64,000 bases of DNA from JAJFUV01 sp964384215 (GCA_964384215.1 CAYLLB010000011.1:60526-124525), one strand, 5' to 3'. Counted from the first letter of the stretch, positions 25,850 to 35,289 are shown. Program-made: numbers and translations. Notes: generated from the sequence alone by a model not told the origin.

Positions 25850-27055
25850 TCACTTCTTGGTGACGGAGGCGCGGATCTTGATTGGCAGTCCCGTCAGATT
25901 GATAAAGCCGAAGGCATCCTTTTGGTCGTAACTGGCGCCCATGGTGAAGCTGGCGATGTCCAGCGAATAGAGCGAGTAGGGCGACTTGCGCGACACCGGC
26001 TCGATGTTGCCTTTGTACAGCTTCAGCGTGACCTCGCCCGTGGTGGTCTCGGCCGTCTTGGCGAAGAACGCGTCGAGCGCCTCGCGCAGCGGCGTGAACC
26101 ACAGCCCGTTGTAAACCATCTCGGCGTAATCGAGAGCCAGCTTCTGCTTGTAGTGCAGGGTGGCACGGTCCAGCGTCAGCGCTTCCAACTCGCGGTGCGC
26201 CGCCATGATGATGGTGCCGCCCGGCGTCTCATAGCACCCGCGCGACTTCATGCCGACGAAGCGGTTCTCCACCAGGTCGACGCGTCCGATGGCGTTCTCG
26301 CCGCCGATGGCGTTCAGCGTGGTCACGATTTGCGCGGCGCTCATGGCCTTGCCGTCCACCGCCACCGGCACGCCCTTCTCGAAACTCACGGTAACAGTCG
26401 CGGGCTTGTCCGGCGCTTCCGCAGGGCTCTTGGTCAGCATCCAAATGCGATCTGGAGCTTCGTTGGCCGGGTCTTCCAATTCACCGCCTTCGTGCGAGAT
26501 GTGCCACATGTTGCGGTCGCGGCTGTAGATCTTGGCCGCCGACACCTTGATGGGCACGTTGTGCTTGGCCGCATACTCGATGGCGTCCTCGCGCGACACG
26601 ATGTTCCACTCGCGCCACGGAGCGATGACGGGAAGCTGGGGCGCCAGCGCCTTGTAAGTGAGTTCGAAACGCACCTGGTCGTTGCCCTTGCCCGTGCAGC
26701 CGTGCGCCAAAGCGTCGCAGCCGCTCTTAAGCGCCATCTCCACCTGATACTTGGCGAGCAGCGGCCGGGCGATCGAGGTGCCCAGCAGATACTTGTGCTC
26801 GTAGACGCCGCCCGAGCGCACCAGAGGCCACAAGTACTCGCTCGCGAACTCCTCGCGCAGATCGGCGACGTAGACTTCCGAAGCGCCCGTCTTGCGCGCC
26901 TTCTCTTCCAAGCCGGCCAGTTCCTCACCGCCCTGGCCGACATCGCCGCACACGGCAACCACTTCGCAACCGTAGTTCTCCTTCAACCACGGAATGATGA
27001 TGGATGTGTCCAGCCCGCCGGAGTAAGCGAGCGCAACTTTCTTCGGTTTTGTCAT
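25850..27055 (-). CDS. argG: Argininosuccinate synthase
   Basis: A 401-aa protein of type I length. It condenses citrulline and aspartate with ATP. AYSGGLDTSIIIPWLKENYG is the ATP pyrophosphatase P-loop; GCTGKGNDQVRFEL, and RDRNMWHISHEGGELEDP are the substrate-binding signatures. It starts with ATG preceded by AAGGACAAGATCTT and lies 16 bp after argF. Order in transcription is argF-argG-argH-argR. Nothing unusual in the sequence. Confidence 0.98.
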   Translation of the reverse strand: MTKPKKVALAYSGGLDTSIIIPWLKENYGCEVVAVCGDVGQGGEELAGLEEKARKTGASEVYVADLREEFASEYLWPLVRSGGVYEHKYLLGTSIARPLLAKYQVEMALKSGCDALAHGCTGKGNDQVRFELTYKALAPQLPVIAPWREWNIVSREDAIEYAAKHNVPIKVSAAKIYSRDRNMWHISHEGGELEDPANEAPDRIWMLTKSPAEAPDKPATVTVSFEKGVPVAVDGKAMSAAQIVTTLNAIGGENAIGRVDLVENRFVGMKSRGCYETPGGTIIMAAHRELEALTLDRATLHYKQKLALDYAEMVYNGLWFTPLREALDAFFAKTAETTTGEVTLKLYKGNIEPVSRKSPYSLYSLDIASFTMGASYDQKDAFGFINLTGLPIKIRASVTKK

Positions 27056-27071
27056 AAGATCTTGTCCTTCT

Positions 27072-28013
27072 TTAAAGCAGCATCAGCAGCAGCGCTTTCT
27101 GCGTATGCAGGCGGTTCTCCGCTTGGTCGAAGACCGCCGATTGTTTGGATTCGATGACCGCGTCCGTCACTTCCTCGCCGCGCTTGGCCGGCAGGCAGTG
27201 CATGAAAATGGCGTCGGGCTTGGCCAGTGCCATCAATTGTTCGTTGACCTGGTAGGGCTGGAAGTCCACGCGCCGCTGCGCGGCTTCTTCTTCCTGTCCC
27301 ATGCTGGCCCAGACGTCCGTGTAGACGGCGTCGGCCCCGCTGACGGTGGCTTCGGCGTCGTGCGCGGCCGTGAGGTTGGCGCCGGTTTCGGCGGCCAGTT
27401 CCAGGGCCTGGCTTACGATGCGCGTCTTCGGTTCATAGCCGCGCGGGGTAGCGATGGCGAAATTGACGCCCAGCCGCGCGCACGTGAGCATCAGCGAGTT
27501 GGCGACGTTGTTGCCGTCGCCCACGAAAGCCAACTTCAGCCCGGCCAGCTTTCCGCGGCGCTCTTTCAGAGTGAAGATGTCGGCCAGCGCCTGGCACGGG
27601 TGGTAGAGGTCGCTGAGGGCGTTGATCACAGGCACCGAACTCCAACGCGCCAATTCGTCGATGGTGCGTTGGGAAAAAGTCCGCGCCACGATCACCTGCG
27701 TCCAGCGCTCCAGGTTGCGCGCCACGTCCTTGATGGGCTCCCGCCCGCCAATGGGGCCGGCCGAGAAAACGCAGTCGCCGCCGAGCTGCTTCACGGCCAG
27801 TTCGAAGGTGAGCCGCGTCCGGAGCGAGGGCTTCTCGAACAATACGCTGGCGTAGCGGCTGGCAAGGGCGCGCGAGTACTGTTCGGGATGGCTCTTCACC
27901 TGGGCAGTGAGGTCCAGAAGAGCGTTCAGCTCTTCCAAAGTAAGATCGAGGTCGCGGGTAAAGTCCGGCGCGGCCATTTTAGGGAAGGCTCGACTCGGCA
28001 CGGGGGTGGTCAC
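27072..28013 (-). CDS. argF: Ornithine carbamoyltransferase
   Basis: A 313-aa protein. It makes citrulline from ornithine and carbamoyl phosphate. I choose the GTG at 28013 because AGGAG lies 7 nt before it (28021-28025); the ATG at 27977 (MAAPDFTRDLDLT) lacks a ribosome site, and the frame is open to 28043. FEKPSLRTRLTFE is the carbamoyl-phosphate loop (SLRTR in place of the commoner STRTR), HPCQALADIFT and MHCLPAKRGEEVTD the ornithine-binding motifs. The C-terminal HCLPA form with Lys-Arg-Gly fits OTC better than N-acetylornithine or aspartate carbamoyltransferase. First gene of the operon. Confidence 0.95.
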   Translation of the reverse strand: MTTPVPSRAFPKMAAPDFTRDLDLTLEELNALLDLTAQVKSHPEQYSRALASRYASVLFEKPSLRTRLTFELAVKQLGGDCVFSAGPIGGREPIKDVARNLERWTQVIVARTFSQRTIDELARWSSVPVINALSDLYHPCQALADIFTLKERRGKLAGLKLAFVGDGNNVANSLMLTCARLGVNFAIATPRGYEPKTRIVSQALELAAETGANLTAAHDAEATVSGADAVYTDVWASMGQEEEAAQRRVDFQPYQVNEQLMALAKPDAIFMHCLPAKRGEEVTDAVIESKQSAVFDQAENRLHTQKALLLMLL

Positions 28014-28043
28014 GGTAAGACTCCTGTAAACAGGATGGCGCAA

Positions 28044-28076
28044 TGAATATTTAATCGCCTCTATGAATAATTACAC
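28044..28076 (-). promoter_or_regulatory. Tandem ARG-box-like operators upstream of argF
   Basis: Two sites, TGAATATTTAATC (28044-28056) and TGAATAATTACAC (28064-28076), each resemble the ArgR box core TGAATWWWWATTCA with an AT-rich centre and are spaced 20 bp apart, close to the 21-bp repeat known for ArgR-bound tandem boxes. They overlap a weak promoter on the minus strand (TTGACC at 28096-28091 and TGTAAT at 28075-28070). Right-hand half-sites are imperfect. Confidence 0.6.
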
Positions 28077-28114
28077 AGTGGGAGGGGTGGGGTCAACGCA
28101 GGGAAGCGGGCAGG

Positions 28115-28145
28115 AAAAAGGGGTGGCCAGCAGCTGGCCACCCCT
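28115..28145 (-). terminator. Strong intrinsic terminator of the leftward Oar-like receptor gene
   Basis: AGGGGTGGCCAG (28119-28130) and CTGGCCACCCCT (28134-28145) form a perfect 12-bp stem with a 3-nt loop; on the minus strand it is followed by five T (28119-28115). It lies 24 bp past the stop codon at 28169. Confidence 0.9.
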
Positions 28146-28168
28146 GGTAGAGCTTTGCTCAGCCGAAG

Positions 28169-31100
28169 CTAGAACATGTACTTCAGGGCGAGCTGAATAA
28201 GACGCGGCTCATTTGCGGTCGTGATGCGCCCGAACGCGGACGAAGAAATGCTGGCGTTCGGTTGGCCAAACTGGGTGTGGTTCCACAAGTTAAAGAACTC
28301 CGACCTGAATTCAAGCCGGTGAGTCTCGGTAATTCTGAAACTCTTGAACAGGCTCCAGTCCCAATTGTTGAGGCCAGGTCCATGCCACACATTGCGGCCC
28401 AATGTGCCATACCGGCCCGCGCCCGCCGCCCAAGAAGTACCCGAACCCACGCGACGGAAGAACGGGTTGGTCGCAGCCGTCGAGGTCCCGCCACCCGTGC
28501 CGTCGAAGTAAGCGTTCAGCTTGCCGGCAACGTTGGCCGTTCCGCGAGGATCATAGAAAGTGAGTGTACCGCCGATGTAATCCGGGCGGCTGTCACCAGC
28601 CGAACCAGAAAGGGCACGGTCAGTGGATTCGTAGATATTGAACGGCAGTCCCGTCTGGAAAACCGTGACGCCTGACATTCCCCATCCGCCAATGATCTTC
28701 CCGAGAACGCCCTTTTGGTCCTTCATGATGGGAAACTCGTACAGGTAGGTGGCTACATAACGATGACGAATGTCATGCAGGGAGTTGCCACGATCAGCCC
28801 TGGCATTATCCCATCGGCCCGAGCCAGTTTGCGCGCGCAGCCCTGAACCGTTGTCAATGGAGTGGCCCCACGTATAAGCGTGTGTCATCATGAAGCCCCT
28901 CGCCATCCGCTTCGTCAAGCTGACCTGCAAACCATTGTAATTGGAGTTGGCGTCGGAGAGCTGGTTCGTGATGCCGGTATAAACAGCTCCGCCGTACGCA
29001 TCGTTTTGCGGATTGTTCTGGTTCAATACGCGGCGCCGGTCGGTATTGCCCGTTGTCGCGCCCGGTCCCGGGATGGCCGGATTGAGTTGGCGGCGGTTCA
29101 ACAGCTTCACGCCATTGGTAAAAACGTAACCGGTCTCGAGCAGCCAGTCCTTGCTCATTTGGAACTGCAACTGAAGGTTCGCCTGTTGTCCGTACGGCGT
29201 CCGGAAGCCCGGATCCATCACCGTGATGCCAATAGGAGCCAATTGCGTGAAATCGTACTTGCTTCCTTTTGCGGCCGGCTTGTATGGGAAGGGCTGAGGA
29301 ATCGGGTTCACCAGCGAGGTGCGATAGGGGTCCTTGTACTGGTTGTACAAGATCAGGGTCTGCAAGCCATAGGGAGGAACCCCGAGGAACTGGAGCGTTA
29401 GCTCGGACATTGGGTTGTCATAAAAAATGCCCCAGCCACTGCGCATGCTCAGCTTGCCGTTACCCAGCACATCCCAAGCGAAGCCTACGCGAGGCGCGAA
29501 GTTGTTCAGATCTTCCCCATATGTGGAGCGCGAGACGCCGGCATCGCCAGGATAGTTCATACCCACCGGGGCTGTCGGCCATACGGTGGACTGCTGCCCC
29601 TTGCGGAACGCGACCGCTTGATCGTTCAGCTCCTTCAGCCCGTTGTTGTACTCCCAGCGGAGACCGAAGTTGAAAGTGAAGGTGGGCGCGACCTTCCAGT
29701 CATCCTGCCAGAACCAATTGAAGGACCTGGTACGGTATCCTTGGCGGCCTGAGTTGGACTGATCAAATTCGGTCGCCCAGCCGTTGGCAAAATCCACCAG
29801 AGGGTCGCTCAAGCCGGGAATACTATTGCCGTAGCCCTCGGCGAGCAAGCTTCCGTCACTGTAGATGTAACCATTATTGATAAAGTCAAACAGCTGGTTC
29901 TGCGCATACGTCCGAATCTCGCCGCCGAACTTCATATAGTGCTTGCCTCGGGTCCAGCTCACGTTGTCGATGTACTGAAAGGTGTTGTCGTGGCGTGCCT
30001 GCGGTCCCTGGTAGGTGTTGCCGAACGCGGATAGCCCCGCAGCGCTCAAGTCCACATACGGAGGACCCGCAGCGCTCGGGTCGTCCGGGATGATCCCCGT
30101 GAGGCCGAGCGATTGCGGAGACTTCGTGTTCTCCGGATACACGCTATCGCTTACGCGGCGGTGGAACGAAGCGCGAAACTCGTTAAAAACACTTGCGCTA
30201 AACGTGTGCGTGTCGCGAACTACCACATTTTCGTACATCGTCATCCCGCGCTGGCCGAACCCGGGCATCGTCGGACCCTGGAAGGCAAACGGATCGACCG
30301 CCTCCTGGGGTTCGCGGAAGTAGCTGACCGAGAATCGGTTGGCATCGCTGATGAAGTAATCCAACTTCCCCAAACCTTGGTCGCGGCGCAATTTATTCGC
30401 AGGAGCGCTCAACAGCGTGTTCGTGCCGTAGTTTGCCGCAGGAACGAGCGCTATCAGATTCTTTGCTTCCGGTGTACCGTATTGGTTGATCAGGGCGCGC
30501 TCAGAAGTGGTAAACACCGTGGCGGAATTCGTCACACCCTGGCGGCGGCGGAATCCAAGATAGTTGACGAAAAAGAACACCTTATCCTTCTTGATAGGTC
30601 CACCCAACTGCATATCAAAGTCGTTCGTGTTCCACTGCGGCCTGCGGGCAAACCCACTGCCAGGAAGCGTTGTCGTCGTACCGCCGGCAACAGCATTCTG
30701 GAAGAAATTCGTCGAATTCAGCTTGGTGTTGCGGAAAGTCTCGGACAAGCCGCCATGGAAGGAGTTCGAGCCCGAACGCGTCGTCAACATGACGATAGCA
30801 CCGGAATTCTTACCGTACTCGGCCTTCATGGCGCCCGTCACAACGCGGAACTCCGCCAGGGCGTTCGGCGAGATCTGCTGCACGGCATCGGGGACATTAA
30901 TGGCGAGGTCGTTCGAATCGCCGCCATCCAGCATGTAGTTGTTGGATTGGGAACGCTGGCCGTTGACCGTGAAGGGGCCAATCGTGGAACTAGCACCAGA
31001 AGTCGGCGTAATGCCGGGTTGGGCCATGGCCAGCGACAGCGGGTTACGCCCCGCAGCACCTGAAATAATCGGCAACTGGTAGACGTCGCGGAGCACCTGG

Positions 31101-31513
31101 CCCATCTGCGCGTCTTCGGTATTGACCTTCGTGGCCACTTCTTCCACCGTCACCGTCTCGGTGACCTGCCCAAGTTCCAGCGTCAAATCCAGGCGGAGAA
31201 CATCGCCGGTGGATAGGCGCTGCGGGATCGTCGTGGTCTTGCGGAAGCCCTTGGCTTCCACTTCCAAAATGTACTCGCCCGGGACCAGGTTAATAATCTT
31301 GTAAGTTCCGGCCGCATCGGTGGTGGCCGAAGAGGTCGCATTGGTACCGGCGTTCCGCGCGACTACTTTCGCGCCCGGAACCACGGCGCCATTCGGGTCC
31401 TTGATGACCCCGCCGACGGTACCCGTAACCGCTTGAGCGAACGTGACGGGGACGATCAGGGCCAGAGCCACTGCCAGAGCAATGGCCAGTTTGAACGCAG
31501 TAGAGGACTTCAT
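28169..31513 (-). CDS. Oar-like TonB-dependent outer-membrane receptor with carboxypeptidase-regulatory domain
   Basis: An 1114-aa protein. Signal peptide about 1-28 (FKLAIALAVALALIVPVTFAQA). Residues about 30-115 are a CarboxypepD_reg Ig-like domain (GTVGGVIKDPNGAVVPGAKV, GTYKIINLVPGEYILEVEAKGF). A plug-like region follows (about 120-240; PFTVNGQRSQSNNYMLDGGDSNDL, EFRVVTGAMKAEYGKNSGAIVMLTT), then a large beta-barrel ending in LALKYMF, with the aromatic C-terminus used for outer-membrane insertion. Acidobacteria encode many such proteins, thought to import large substrates or anchor surface complexes. AAGGAGAC lies just before the ATG. It is divergent from a second copy at 32130 and ends in a strong terminator. 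Confidence 0.92.
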   Translation of the reverse strand: MKSSTAFKLAIALAVALALIVPVTFAQAVTGTVGGVIKDPNGAVVPGAKVVARNAGTNATSSATTDAAGTYKIINLVPGEYILEVEAKGFRKTTTIPQRLSTGDVLRLDLTLELGQVTETVTVEEVATKVNTEDAQMGQVLRDVYQLPIISGAAGRNPLSLAMAQPGITPTSGASSTIGPFTVNGQRSQSNNYMLDGGDSNDLAINVPDAVQQISPNALAEFRVVTGAMKAEYGKNSGAIVMLTTRSGSNSFHGGLSETFRNTKLNSTNFFQNAVAGGTTTTLPGSGFARRPQWNTNDFDMQLGGPIKKDKVFFFVNYLGFRRRQGVTNSATVFTTSERALINQYGTPEAKNLIALVPAANYGTNTLLSAPANKLRRDQGLGKLDYFISDANRFSVSYFREPQEAVDPFAFQGPTMPGFGQRGMTMYENVVVRDTHTFSASVFNEFRASFHRRVSDSVYPENTKSPQSLGLTGIIPDDPSAAGPPYVDLSAAGLSAFGNTYQGPQARHDNTFQYIDNVSWTRGKHYMKFGGEIRTYAQNQLFDFINNGYIYSDGSLLAEGYGNSIPGLSDPLVDFANGWATEFDQSNSGRQGYRTRSFNWFWQDDWKVAPTFTFNFGLRWEYNNGLKELNDQAVAFRKGQQSTVWPTAPVGMNYPGDAGVSRSTYGEDLNNFAPRVGFAWDVLGNGKLSMRSGWGIFYDNPMSELTLQFLGVPPYGLQTLILYNQYKDPYRTSLVNPIPQPFPYKPAAKGSKYDFTQLAPIGITVMDPGFRTPYGQQANLQLQFQMSKDWLLETGYVFTNGVKLLNRRQLNPAIPGPGATTGNTDRRRVLNQNNPQNDAYGGAVYTGITNQLSDANSNYNGLQVSLTKRMARGFMMTHAYTWGHSIDNGSGLRAQTGSGRWDNARADRGNSLHDIRHRYVATYLYEFPIMKDQKGVLGKIIGGWGMSGVTVFQTGLPFNIYESTDRALSGSAGDSRPDYIGGTLTFYDPRGTANVAGKLNAYFDGTGGGTSTAATNPFFRRVGSGTSWAAGAGRYGTLGRNVWHGPGLNNWDWSLFKSFRITETHRLEFRSEFFNLWNHTQFGQPNASISSSAFGRITTANEPRLIQLALKYMF

Positions 31514-31733
31514 CAGTCTCCTTATCTCCTTTCCCTCTTAAGGTTGCCACGGTCTGAGCAATTCGTCTGCCAGACGATAACGCATTAGAAACAAACACCT
31601 TAAAACTTGGATCTTCCCGAAATCCATATTGCTGGAATGCGTCTCTACAGGATACCGGACAGGCGGGGTATCTCTGTACACTCTACAAGCAACTACATGA
31701 AAAGCCCCACGCTTGAACGTTCCCTCGCACAAC

Positions 31734-31761
31734 AGTATACTCTAACACCTAGTATTTGCAA
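31734..31761 (-). promoter_or_regulatory. Possible leftward promoter for the Oar-like receptor at 28169
   Basis: On the minus strand, TTGCAA (31761-31756), a 16-bp spacer and TATACT (31739-31734). Transcription would start near 31727, leaving a leader of about 210 nt. The -35 is only a partial match, so this is tentative. Confidence 0.4.
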
Positions 31762-32054
31762 GGAATTAAAGAGCTTGTTGATTGTCGAAAAAATCCACAG
31801 CAAAGACGCGAGACTTTGAATTCCGAAATCTGAACCAGCGCCGGTAATCGCGCCGATAGATTTTTTGTATACGCCCGGGCGTGGTGCTTTGCGCTATACT
31901 GCTACGATAGCCTCTATGTTTTAGTTTGGGACTGCCCGTAAGGACCCACCGTTCGTGGCTTCGTGAAGGCTGAGATCCCTCAAGTTCTTGTATTCTAAGG
32001 GCTTGGGTGTGGTTTTCGAGTTCTGTCCATTGCTTCAGGTCTTGAAACCCAAGG

Positions 32055-32070
32055 CAGGGTGAGAACCCTG
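32055..32070 (+). other. GNRA-capped hairpin in the leader of the rightward receptor gene
   Basis: CAGGGT, loop GAGA, ACCCTG: a perfect 6-bp stem closed by a GNRA tetraloop, 60 nt before the ATG at 32130. A second pairing (32002-32008 with 32047-32053) would sit directly beside it. This suggests a structured 5' untranslated region; no known riboswitch class is recognised. Confidence 0.45.
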
Positions 32071-32129
32071 GCCGGTGAACGAAAAGTTGTCCCAACAGCT
32101 ACATATAGGAAAGGAGATAAGGAGACTTT

Positions 32130-35100
32130 ATGAGGTTCTCTGTTTTGAAGCTAGTCCTTGCCATGGCAGTGGCGCTAGCAATACTGCTCCCCGCTGCGGT
32201 CGCGCAGGAAACCACGGGGAACATTGCGGGAGTCGTGAAAGATCCGAGCGGCGCCGTGCTGCCGGACGTCAACGTCACCGTACTCAACAAAGCCACAAAC
32301 CGTTCTATTGTGGTGAAAACGTCCGCGGAAGGCGCCTATCAGGCGCGCGACCTGGCGCCAGGACGGTACGCGATCACGTTCGAGAAGTCCGGATTCGCCA
32401 AATCCGCGCTGCCGGACGTACTCCTGTTGTTGGGCAAAACCGTCAAGGCCGACATGCAGTTGGCGATGGGGACCGTCGCCACCACCGTCGAGATCTCCGC
32501 CAACGCCCAATTGATTGACACCAGCAGCACGATGGTCGCCCACAATGTGACGGCCGAAGAATTGGACAATCTGCCGAAGGCGAGGACCTTTCAAGGCGTA
32601 GCGCTGCTGTCCACGTCGGTCAACACCGGTCAATTGGAAGGCGGCTATCAGATCAACGGCGCCACGGCGGCCGAAAACAATTACTACATTGACGGCGTCT
32701 CCACGGTCAGTCAGATCGACGGAAGCGCCCGCCAGAACGCGACCTTCGAATACATTCAGGAAGTCCAGGTGAAAACCGCCGGACTTGAGGCCGAGTACGG
32801 CGGGGCCCTCGGCGGTGTGGTCACTGCTGTGACACGCTCTGGTGGCAATGACTTCCACGGTGAAGCGCACTACTATTACTACGGCAATGCGATCAGCGCC
32901 GGCCCGGTGCAGCGCCTCCAGATTGACCCGCTGACCGGCACCAGCGCCTCGCTGATTCAGGACGCCAAGCAGAAGTCCGACAACCACGAGTTTGGCGGCT
33001 CCATTGGCGGGCCGATCGTTAAGAACCACCTGTGGTTCTTCAGCTCGATTTCGCCGCGTTACCTGCGCCAGACGAACGACTACCTTTTCGACAACGGCAA
33101 GACGCCTGGCAGCATGAGCCGCAAAGCGTACTTCCAGAATTGGTTTAACAAGATCTCGTGGGATCCGACCAACCGGATTCGCACGAATTTCACCTGGCTT
33201 TATACCCCGCAGCGCCTTACCGGCTCGCTGTACGCGTATGACGGCATGGGCTCGACCTACAGCACGTCGGACGTCGCCACGGCAGCCGGATCCAGCACAC
33301 GCGGATATCATCAGCCGGAGCAGAGCTACACGGCAGCGGCCGATTTCACGCTGTCGAACACGTCCCTGTTGAGTGTTAAGGGCGGCCGCTACTACCTCGA
33401 CTATAAGGAAATCGGTGTTCCTTATCGGTCTTACGCCTGGTGGAGAGGGTCTTCGATCGGGATGGCGGGCGTCCCTGCCGACCTGCAGAAAGCGTTTGGC
33501 TATGCGACGCCGAGCGCCGCTCAGACGCTGTGGGACATCACGACCCGCACCTATGCCCAGGCCGATTTCAGCCAGTTCGTGAAGTTCGCCGGCACGCATA
33601 ACATCAAGGTTGGCGTGGGCACCACGAAGAACGTGAACAACGTCAACATTTCCGAACTCGGACCGGACGGCCGCATTCTGCTCTATTGGGGCCAGACCTG
33701 CACATCTTGCGTGGCTCCCAAGACCGGCACGTACGGCTATTACGTCGTGCAGGACTATGCGATCAAGGGTTCGACTGGCGCGAACATCAACCACTTTTAC
33801 ATTCAGGATTCCTGGCGGATTCTCCCCCGTCTGACCCTCAATGTCGGACTCCGGACCGAAAAAGAGACCATCCCCTCCTTCCAACGCAGCATCAAGGACT
33901 ACGCGTTCCGGTTCGGCTGGGGCGACAAATTGGCCCCGCGTATTGGAGCCAGCTTCGATGTGTTCGGCGACGGCCGTTTGAAAGTTTCGGGAGCCTGGGG
34001 CCGTTTCTATGACTGGACCAAGTACGACCTGGCTCGCGGCACCTTCGGCGCCGAAGTCTGGGTCGACTACTACCGCACCCTGGACACGACCGACGTTCTC
34101 AGTCTGAACCTGAACAATATGCCGGGACAGAACATCTGGCCCGGAGTGTACCGCAACCGGCGCGTTCCGGGATTCGAATATGTGGATCCGGAAGTGAAGC
34201 CGATGAGCGCGGACAACATGAACACCGGCGTCGAGTACGAAGTGAAGCCGGGCACAGTGTTCTCAGCACGGTGGACCCGGAATAAGTTGAACCGGACCAT
34301 CGAGGACATGGGCTTCCTGGATGCCACGGGCAGCGAGCAATACGGTTACGGTAACCCTGGAGAAGGCCGGTATGTTTACGGTCCGGTCTCCGGCGAAACC
34401 TGCACCACGAAGATCAACAACGGCCAGACCTGCGTTACGTTGATGCCGAAGGCCGAGCGCGTCTATGACGCGATGGAGCTTTCGCTGACGCGTCGGTTTA
34501 CCAGCGGTTGGTTCGCCAATTTCAGCTATGTTTACAGCAAGCTGTGGGGCAACTACGCGGGACTCCAGAACACCGACGAAATTCGTCCCCCGGGCTACGG
34601 CGCCTTCGGCGCGAACCAAGGCTTCTTCAACACGGGCTATAGGCCGGGCGGCAACGCCAGCCGTAGCTGGGACTTGGACGAAGTCTACTATGATGCACAC
34701 GGAAACGCCGGCGTCTATGGGCGTCTGCCAACCGACAGACCGCATGTGTTCAAGTTCTACGGTTCGAAGACGTTCAAGACGGGCACGGAAATCGGCGGCT
34801 TCTATCGCATCATGAGCGGCACTCCGATCACCACCCTGGTGGCGACCATGAATGACATCCCGCTGATGGTGGAAGGCCGCGGCGACGCCGGGAGGAATCC
34901 GGTGTTCTCGCAGACCGACCTACTCGTGGCGCAGGAGTTCAAGTTCGGAGAGGTTAAGAGACTCCGCTTTGAATTCAACGCCAGCAATCTGTTCAACCAG
35001 AAGACCAACATGTACACGTTCCAGAACTACAACCGTGAGGATCTGTACGACACTTACGGCATCGACCTTTCCGGCACGGACCTGAACAAGGGGTTCGACT

Positions 35101-35213
35101 GGAAGTCGATGGTGAACGCGCTTGGTCCGAATGCTCGCGATCCGCGGTTCGGCAAAGCGGCCTGGTTCAACCCAGGATTCGCCGGCCGGGTCATGGTGAA
35201 GTTCATCTTCTAA
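32130..35213 (+). CDS. Oar-like TonB-dependent outer-membrane receptor, second copy
   Basis: A 1027-aa protein. Signal peptide about 1-25 (LKLVLAMAVALAILLPAAVAQ), CarboxypepD_reg domain about 28-112 (GNIAGVVKDPSGAVLPDVNVTV, GAYQARDLAPGRYAITFEKSGF), plug about 120-240 (YQINGATAAENNYYIDGVSTV, EVQVKTAGLEAEYGGALGGVVTAVTRSGGNDFHG), then a beta-barrel ending in GRVMVKFIF. The two receptors are alike in architecture but diverge in the barrel, so they are probably old paralogues with different ligands. GGAGAC lies 5 nt before the ATG. A terminator follows the stop at 35239. No TonB/ExbB genes are near. Confidence 0.92.
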   Translation: MRFSVLKLVLAMAVALAILLPAAVAQETTGNIAGVVKDPSGAVLPDVNVTVLNKATNRSIVVKTSAEGAYQARDLAPGRYAITFEKSGFAKSALPDVLLLLGKTVKADMQLAMGTVATTVEISANAQLIDTSSTMVAHNVTAEELDNLPKARTFQGVALLSTSVNTGQLEGGYQINGATAAENNYYIDGVSTVSQIDGSARQNATFEYIQEVQVKTAGLEAEYGGALGGVVTAVTRSGGNDFHGEAHYYYYGNAISAGPVQRLQIDPLTGTSASLIQDAKQKSDNHEFGGSIGGPIVKNHLWFFSSISPRYLRQTNDYLFDNGKTPGSMSRKAYFQNWFNKISWDPTNRIRTNFTWLYTPQRLTGSLYAYDGMGSTYSTSDVATAAGSSTRGYHQPEQSYTAAADFTLSNTSLLSVKGGRYYLDYKEIGVPYRSYAWWRGSSIGMAGVPADLQKAFGYATPSAAQTLWDITTRTYAQADFSQFVKFAGTHNIKVGVGTTKNVNNVNISELGPDGRILLYWGQTCTSCVAPKTGTYGYYVVQDYAIKGSTGANINHFYIQDSWRILPRLTLNVGLRTEKETIPSFQRSIKDYAFRFGWGDKLAPRIGASFDVFGDGRLKVSGAWGRFYDWTKYDLARGTFGAEVWVDYYRTLDTTDVLSLNLNNMPGQNIWPGVYRNRRVPGFEYVDPEVKPMSADNMNTGVEYEVKPGTVFSARWTRNKLNRTIEDMGFLDATGSEQYGYGNPGEGRYVYGPVSGETCTTKINNGQTCVTLMPKAERVYDAMELSLTRRFTSGWFANFSYVYSKLWGNYAGLQNTDEIRPPGYGAFGANQGFFNTGYRPGGNASRSWDLDEVYYDAHGNAGVYGRLPTDRPHVFKFYGSKTFKTGTEIGGFYRIMSGTPITTLVATMNDIPLMVEGRGDAGRNPVFSQTDLLVAQEFKFGEVKRLRFEFNASNLFNQKTNMYTFQNYNREDLYDTYGIDLSGTDLNKGFDWKSMVNALGPNARDPRFGKAAWFNPGFAGRVMVKFIF

Positions 35214-35238
35214 ATCGCGAACCGGTAGAAACGGTTAA

Positions 35239-35268
35239 GGGGAGGCTTTCAACGGCCTCCCCTTTTTT
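35239..35268 (+). terminator. Strong intrinsic terminator after the rightward receptor gene
   Basis: GGGGAGGC (35239-35246) pairs with GCCTCCCC (35255-35262) around an 8-nt loop, followed directly by six T (35263-35268). It lies 25 bp after the stop codon. Confidence 0.92.
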
Positions 35269-35289
35269 ATTGCAGTCCCTGGGCGCGAT

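Larger units (their letters stand above)
31514..32129. other. 616-bp intergenic region between two divergent receptor genes
   Basis: No convincing gene is seen. It holds the two outward leaders. An identical 20-nt segment ending in the ribosome site (GGAAAGGAGA..GGAGACT) occurs at 31515-31534 on the minus strand and 32108-32127 on the plus strand. A leftward promoter is proposed at 31734-31761. The rightward leader can form two stems: CTTGGGT (32002-32008) with ACCCAAG (32047-32053), and a hairpin CAGGGT-GAGA-ACCCTG (32055-32070). A TATACT at 31895-31900 may be the rightward -10 but lacks a good -35. Confidence 0.7.

Noticed and set aside
28014..28043. Upstream start of argF at 28043
   Set aside because: It lacks a ribosome site and would run almost into the ARG-box-like site, whereas the GTG at 28013 has AGGAG at correct spacing.
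31607..31819. A 70-codon ORF in the receptor intergenic region
   Set aside because: It begins with TTG without a ribosome site, spans the proposed leftward promoter, and shows no domain.
31961..32010. TPP-riboswitch-like string GGCTGAGAT before the rightward receptor gene
   Set aside because: The other required TPP element (GAACCTGA with its flanking helix) is absent and the neighbouring gene is not a thiamine gene.
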